Assembly (NCBI GenBank): GCA_021797295.1
Contig: JAKAAA010000058.1
Coordinates: forward strand, 1 to 6,795
Length of the DNA stretch: 6,795 nt
Origin: Thermoplasmata archaeon
GTDB taxonomy: Archaea; Thermoplasmatota; Thermoplasmata; Thermoplasmatales; Thermoplasmataceae
Reading direction: 5' to 3'
A model generated the notes under the pieces. The model was not told the DNA's origin. It worked only from the letters and a program-made list of their open reading frames with translations, and did no database searches. The translations under genes were made by a program, and so were the position numbers. Positions 5,074 through 6,795 of the stretch are shown here, in pieces; within the stretch, counting starts at the first letter, position 1; every line of letters begins with the position of its first letter.

Positions 5074-6519
5074 ATGACTTTTGACGATTTGAATGATTTC
5101 ATAAAATACCAGGAGGGCAATAATGACATTATAAAGATAAACGAAGAGGTGGACCCAGACCTTGAACTGACATATATATTAAGTGAAGAGGAGAGAATAG
5201 GAAAGAAGAAAACCATTCTGTTCAATAAAGTCAAAGGTTCAAAGATGCCTGTATTAGGCAATATATTTTCATCAGAAAAAAAGATAGAGGCAATACTTGG
5301 TGACACACCATACAACATAGGCCTTAAATTGAAAAATATAGTCAGAATACCTGATGATACAGAGTCAATGATATCCAGAGGGCTTGAAATGCTCAAGGAA
5401 ATGAGCGGGATAAAGCCCAAAGTTTACAACAGGAAAGGATCTGAATTTGAGGTTTTAGACCCACATCTATCCGAATACCCTATAACAAAGAATTGGCCGA
5501 AGGATGGAGGACGTTACATTACAATGCCTGTTGTGATAACCAAGGACCCGGATACTGGAACTAGAAATGTCGGAACATACAGGATGCAGGTATATGATGA
5601 CGAAACTGCAGGCATGCACTGGCATATCCATAAGGGCGGTGCTGAGCATATGGACAGATATAAGCAGGAGGGCAAAATCATGGATGTTGCCGTTGCCATA
5701 GGTGTTGATCCATTGACATTCTTTTCGTCCATAGCGCCCCTTCCCAACGGCATAGACGAGTTTTCATTCAGGGGAATACTTGCTAAGAAGCATCTTGACC
5801 TTATAAAAGGGGAAACAGTAAACATTGAATATCCGAGAAGCTCACAGATAGTCCTGGAAGGCTACATAGATCCCAGTGAAACAAGAGTGGAAGGACCATT
5901 CGGTGATCATACTGGATATTACTCGCTTGAGGAGCAATTCCCGGTATTCCATATAAAAAAGATAGTCCAGAGGCTGAATCCGATTTATTCCACAACCATA
6001 GTTGGAAAGTTATGGCATGAGGATGTAAAAATCGGGAAGGCAATAGAGAGGATGTTTCTCCCGCTTATACAGATACAGATACCGGAAATTGTAGATATGA
6101 ACATACCAGAAGAAACCGTTGTAAGTAATATGATCGTTGTATCAATAAGGAAAAGGTACCCCGGGCAGGCAAAAAAGGTTATGTTCGCCATTTGGGGAAC
6201 TGGCCAGATGATGTTTACCAAAATAGTCGTTGTGGTCGATGATGATGTGGATGTACATGATATGAAGCAGGTCATGTGGGCGATGACCACAAGAATAGAT
6301 CCTGTGAACGATGTTTTCATGGTTCCAAATACGCCAACTGATTCACTTGATCATCCCGCAAGGCTATTCAACCTGGGATCAAAAATGGGAATTGACGCCA
6401 CCAGAAAATCCCCTGCAGAAAATTACAACAGGCCGTGGCCAGATACATTGTCCATGTCACCAGATATTGAGAAAAAGGCTGATGAAATAATAAAAAAAAT
6501 GGAACAATCACAGAATTAG
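5074..6519 (+). CDS. UbiD-family prFMN-dependent decarboxylase
   Basis: A (de)carboxylase of the UbiD family, which uses prenylated FMN made by a UbiX-type enzyme and acts on aromatic or alpha,beta-unsaturated acids. At 481 residues it is full length (family about 430-500). Mapped by motif against fungal ferulate decarboxylase (Fdc1) and E. coli UbiD, and numbered from the ATG at 5074: metal/prFMN ligands Asn165 (RNVGTYRMQ), His186 (HKGGAEH) and Glu229 (DEFSF); catalytic Arg170, Glu273 and Asp278 (VEGPFGDHTGYYS). Asp278 stands where Fdc1 has Glu, and the family allows either. Thus the active site appears intact. No ubiX is in the window, and flanking genes give no pathway clue. Substrate options are a menaquinone-precursor acid, an aromatic acid, or anhydromevalonate phosphate as in other archaea. 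The last is unlikely if this is a Thermoplasmatales genome. The 3' end overlaps a converging methyltransferase gene by 4 nt. Confidence 0.95.
   Translation: MTFDDLNDFIKYQEGNNDIIKINEEVDPDLELTYILSEEERIGKKKTILFNKVKGSKMPVLGNIFSSEKKIEAILGDTPYNIGLKLKNIVRIPDDTESMISRGLEMLKEMSGIKPKVYNRKGSEFEVLDPHLSEYPITKNWPKDGGRYITMPVVITKDPDTGTRNVGTYRMQVYDDETAGMHWHIHKGGAEHMDRYKQEGKIMDVAVAIGVDPLTFFSSIAPLPNGIDEFSFRGILAKKHLDLIKGETVNIEYPRSSQIVLEGYIDPSETRVEGPFGDHTGYYSLEEQFPVFHIKKIVQRLNPIYSTTIVGKLWHEDVKIGKAIERMFLPLIQIQIPEIVDMNIPEETVVSNMIVVSIRKRYPGQAKKVMFAIWGTGQMMFTKIVVVVDDDVDVHDMKQVMWAMTTRIDPVNDVFMVPNTPTDSLDHPARLFNLGSKMGIDATRKSPAENYNRPWPDTLSMSPDIEKKADEIIKKMEQSQN
6492..6499 (-). terminator. Run of eight T on the - strand, possible terminator of the methyltransferase gene
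   Basis: Read on the - strand, eight consecutive T lie 17 nt after the methyltransferase stop codon, a typical U-tract for archaeal termination. The tract is inside the UbiD coding sequence, where it forms the Lys-Lys codons near the C-terminus, so it could be incidental. Confidence 0.35.
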
Positions 6520-6795
6520 CTTGGAATTTTTGTAAAGCTCAGTGCTATGAATTCTCCTGATGTATTTATTTTCTTTTCATAACCGTCAAAATGGAGGGAT
6601 TCAGCATATTTCTTTGATATTGAATGTTTTTTATGCAGTGACATAGGTGATTTGTAATTATCCTCCATGAATTCTATGATAAGGAAGGTTCCCCTATCAG
6701 AAAGCTTTGACAGTATATATGAAATACTGCTATCCCTGTTTTCCCAGTGATGGAATGATAGCGTTGTAAAGATTAGATCGAATTCCCTATCAAAT
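6516..6795 (-). CDS. Class I SAM-dependent methyltransferase, C-terminal part, cut by the window edge
   Basis: About 92 residues to the stop at 6518-6516, with the frame open to the window edge. FDLIFTTLSFHHW (nt 6782-6744) is the acidic/post-motif region typical of small Rossmann-fold SAM methyltransferases of the Methyltransf_11/25 type, in which the SFHHW block follows the SAM-binding core. It is followed by the usual helix and strand (SYILSKLSDRGTFLIIEF, motif III). The remaining C-terminus (about 50 residues) ends with INTSGEFIALSFTKIPS. The SAM-binding glycine motif lies outside the window. The substrate cannot be inferred. The gene converges on the UbiD-family gene and overlaps its stop by 4 nt. 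Confidence 0.85.
   Translation of the reverse strand, partial: FDREFDLIFTTLSFHHWENRDSSISYILSKLSDRGTFLIIEFMEDNYKSPMSLHKKHSISKKYAESLHFDGYEKKINTSGEFIALSFTKIPS
6561..6579 (+). terminator. T-rich tract after the UbiD-family gene, possible terminator
   Basis: TGTATTTATTTTCTTTTCA is a strongly pyrimidine/T-rich stretch 41 nt after the UbiD stop, preceded by a T5 run at 6527-6531. U-rich tracts suffice for archaeal termination. It lies inside the opposing methyltransferase gene, so transcription of the two genes overlaps at the 3' ends. Confidence 0.35.

Noticed and set aside
5001..5420. 139-aa open frame on the - strand with hydrophobic stretches
   Set aside because: Antisense to the UbiD N-terminal region and its promoter; the hydrophobic appearance follows from the complement of Lys/Glu-rich codons.
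5985..6320. 111-aa open frame on the - strand, Thr/Ile/Ser-rich
   Set aside because: Antisense to conserved UbiD sequence; no start signal or family motif.
1..6795. CRISPR array, toxin-antitoxin or known defence system
   Set aside because: No regularly spaced direct repeats and no proteins with matching families; the small divergent genes do not resemble known toxin-antitoxin pairs.

Overview
The window is AT-rich archaeal DNA. It is densely packed and most protein genes run on the + strand. Isoleucine is mainly ATA, arginine mainly AGA/AGG, and several first genes have an A/T-rich TATA-like box about 23-25 nt before the start codon, as expected for leaderless archaeal transcripts. Genes inside operons overlap, and two carry Shine-Dalgarno-like sequences (GGTGAT, GGGAGGT). 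With a TrmB-type regulator, an HxlR regulator, a DUF1015 protein and a tRNA-Thr(CGU) ending in U73, this fits a member of the Thermoplasmatales (Ferroplasma, Acidiplasma or Cuniculiplasma type). That placement is an inference, made without any database search.

Left edge (1-~520): the C-terminal part of a TnpB-family protein of an IS200/IS605-type element, whose reading frame is open to the window edge. It lacks the zinc ribbon. It also has Gly where the usual RuvC-II glutamate sits, with a Glu-Glu pair about 46 residues later.

Left-centre (505-3318): a 13-nt perfect palindrome and a TATA-like box precede a tightly overlapping cluster: a TrmB-like regulator, endonuclease IV (nfo, all nine metal ligands present) and a DUF1015 protein. 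A tRNA-Thr(CGT) overlaps the last 10 nt of the DUF1015 gene, so that the DUF1015 stop codon is U8-A9-G10 of the tRNA.

Centre (3325-5043): two small divergent genes encode proteins with the same residue pattern (Y-[S/T]-G, W, S-F, Y), probably distant paralogues. The + strand one overlaps an HxlR-type regulator, which is followed by an eight-helix membrane protein of unknown function.

Right (5048-6795): a complete UbiD-family prFMN-dependent decarboxylase with its own promoter-like box. It converges with a 4-nt overlap on the C-terminal part of a class I SAM-dependent methyltransferase on the - strand, cut by the window edge.

Functionally, the nfo cluster couples base-excision repair with an uncharacterised DUF1015 protein and a probable autoregulator. 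The centre looks like a small regulator/membrane-protein module. No known defence system, CRISPR array or complete mobile element is visible. The most unusual items are the tRNA/CDS overlap, the divergent small-protein pair, the variant TnpB active site and the UbiD homologue in a lineage whose mevalonate pathway should not need one.
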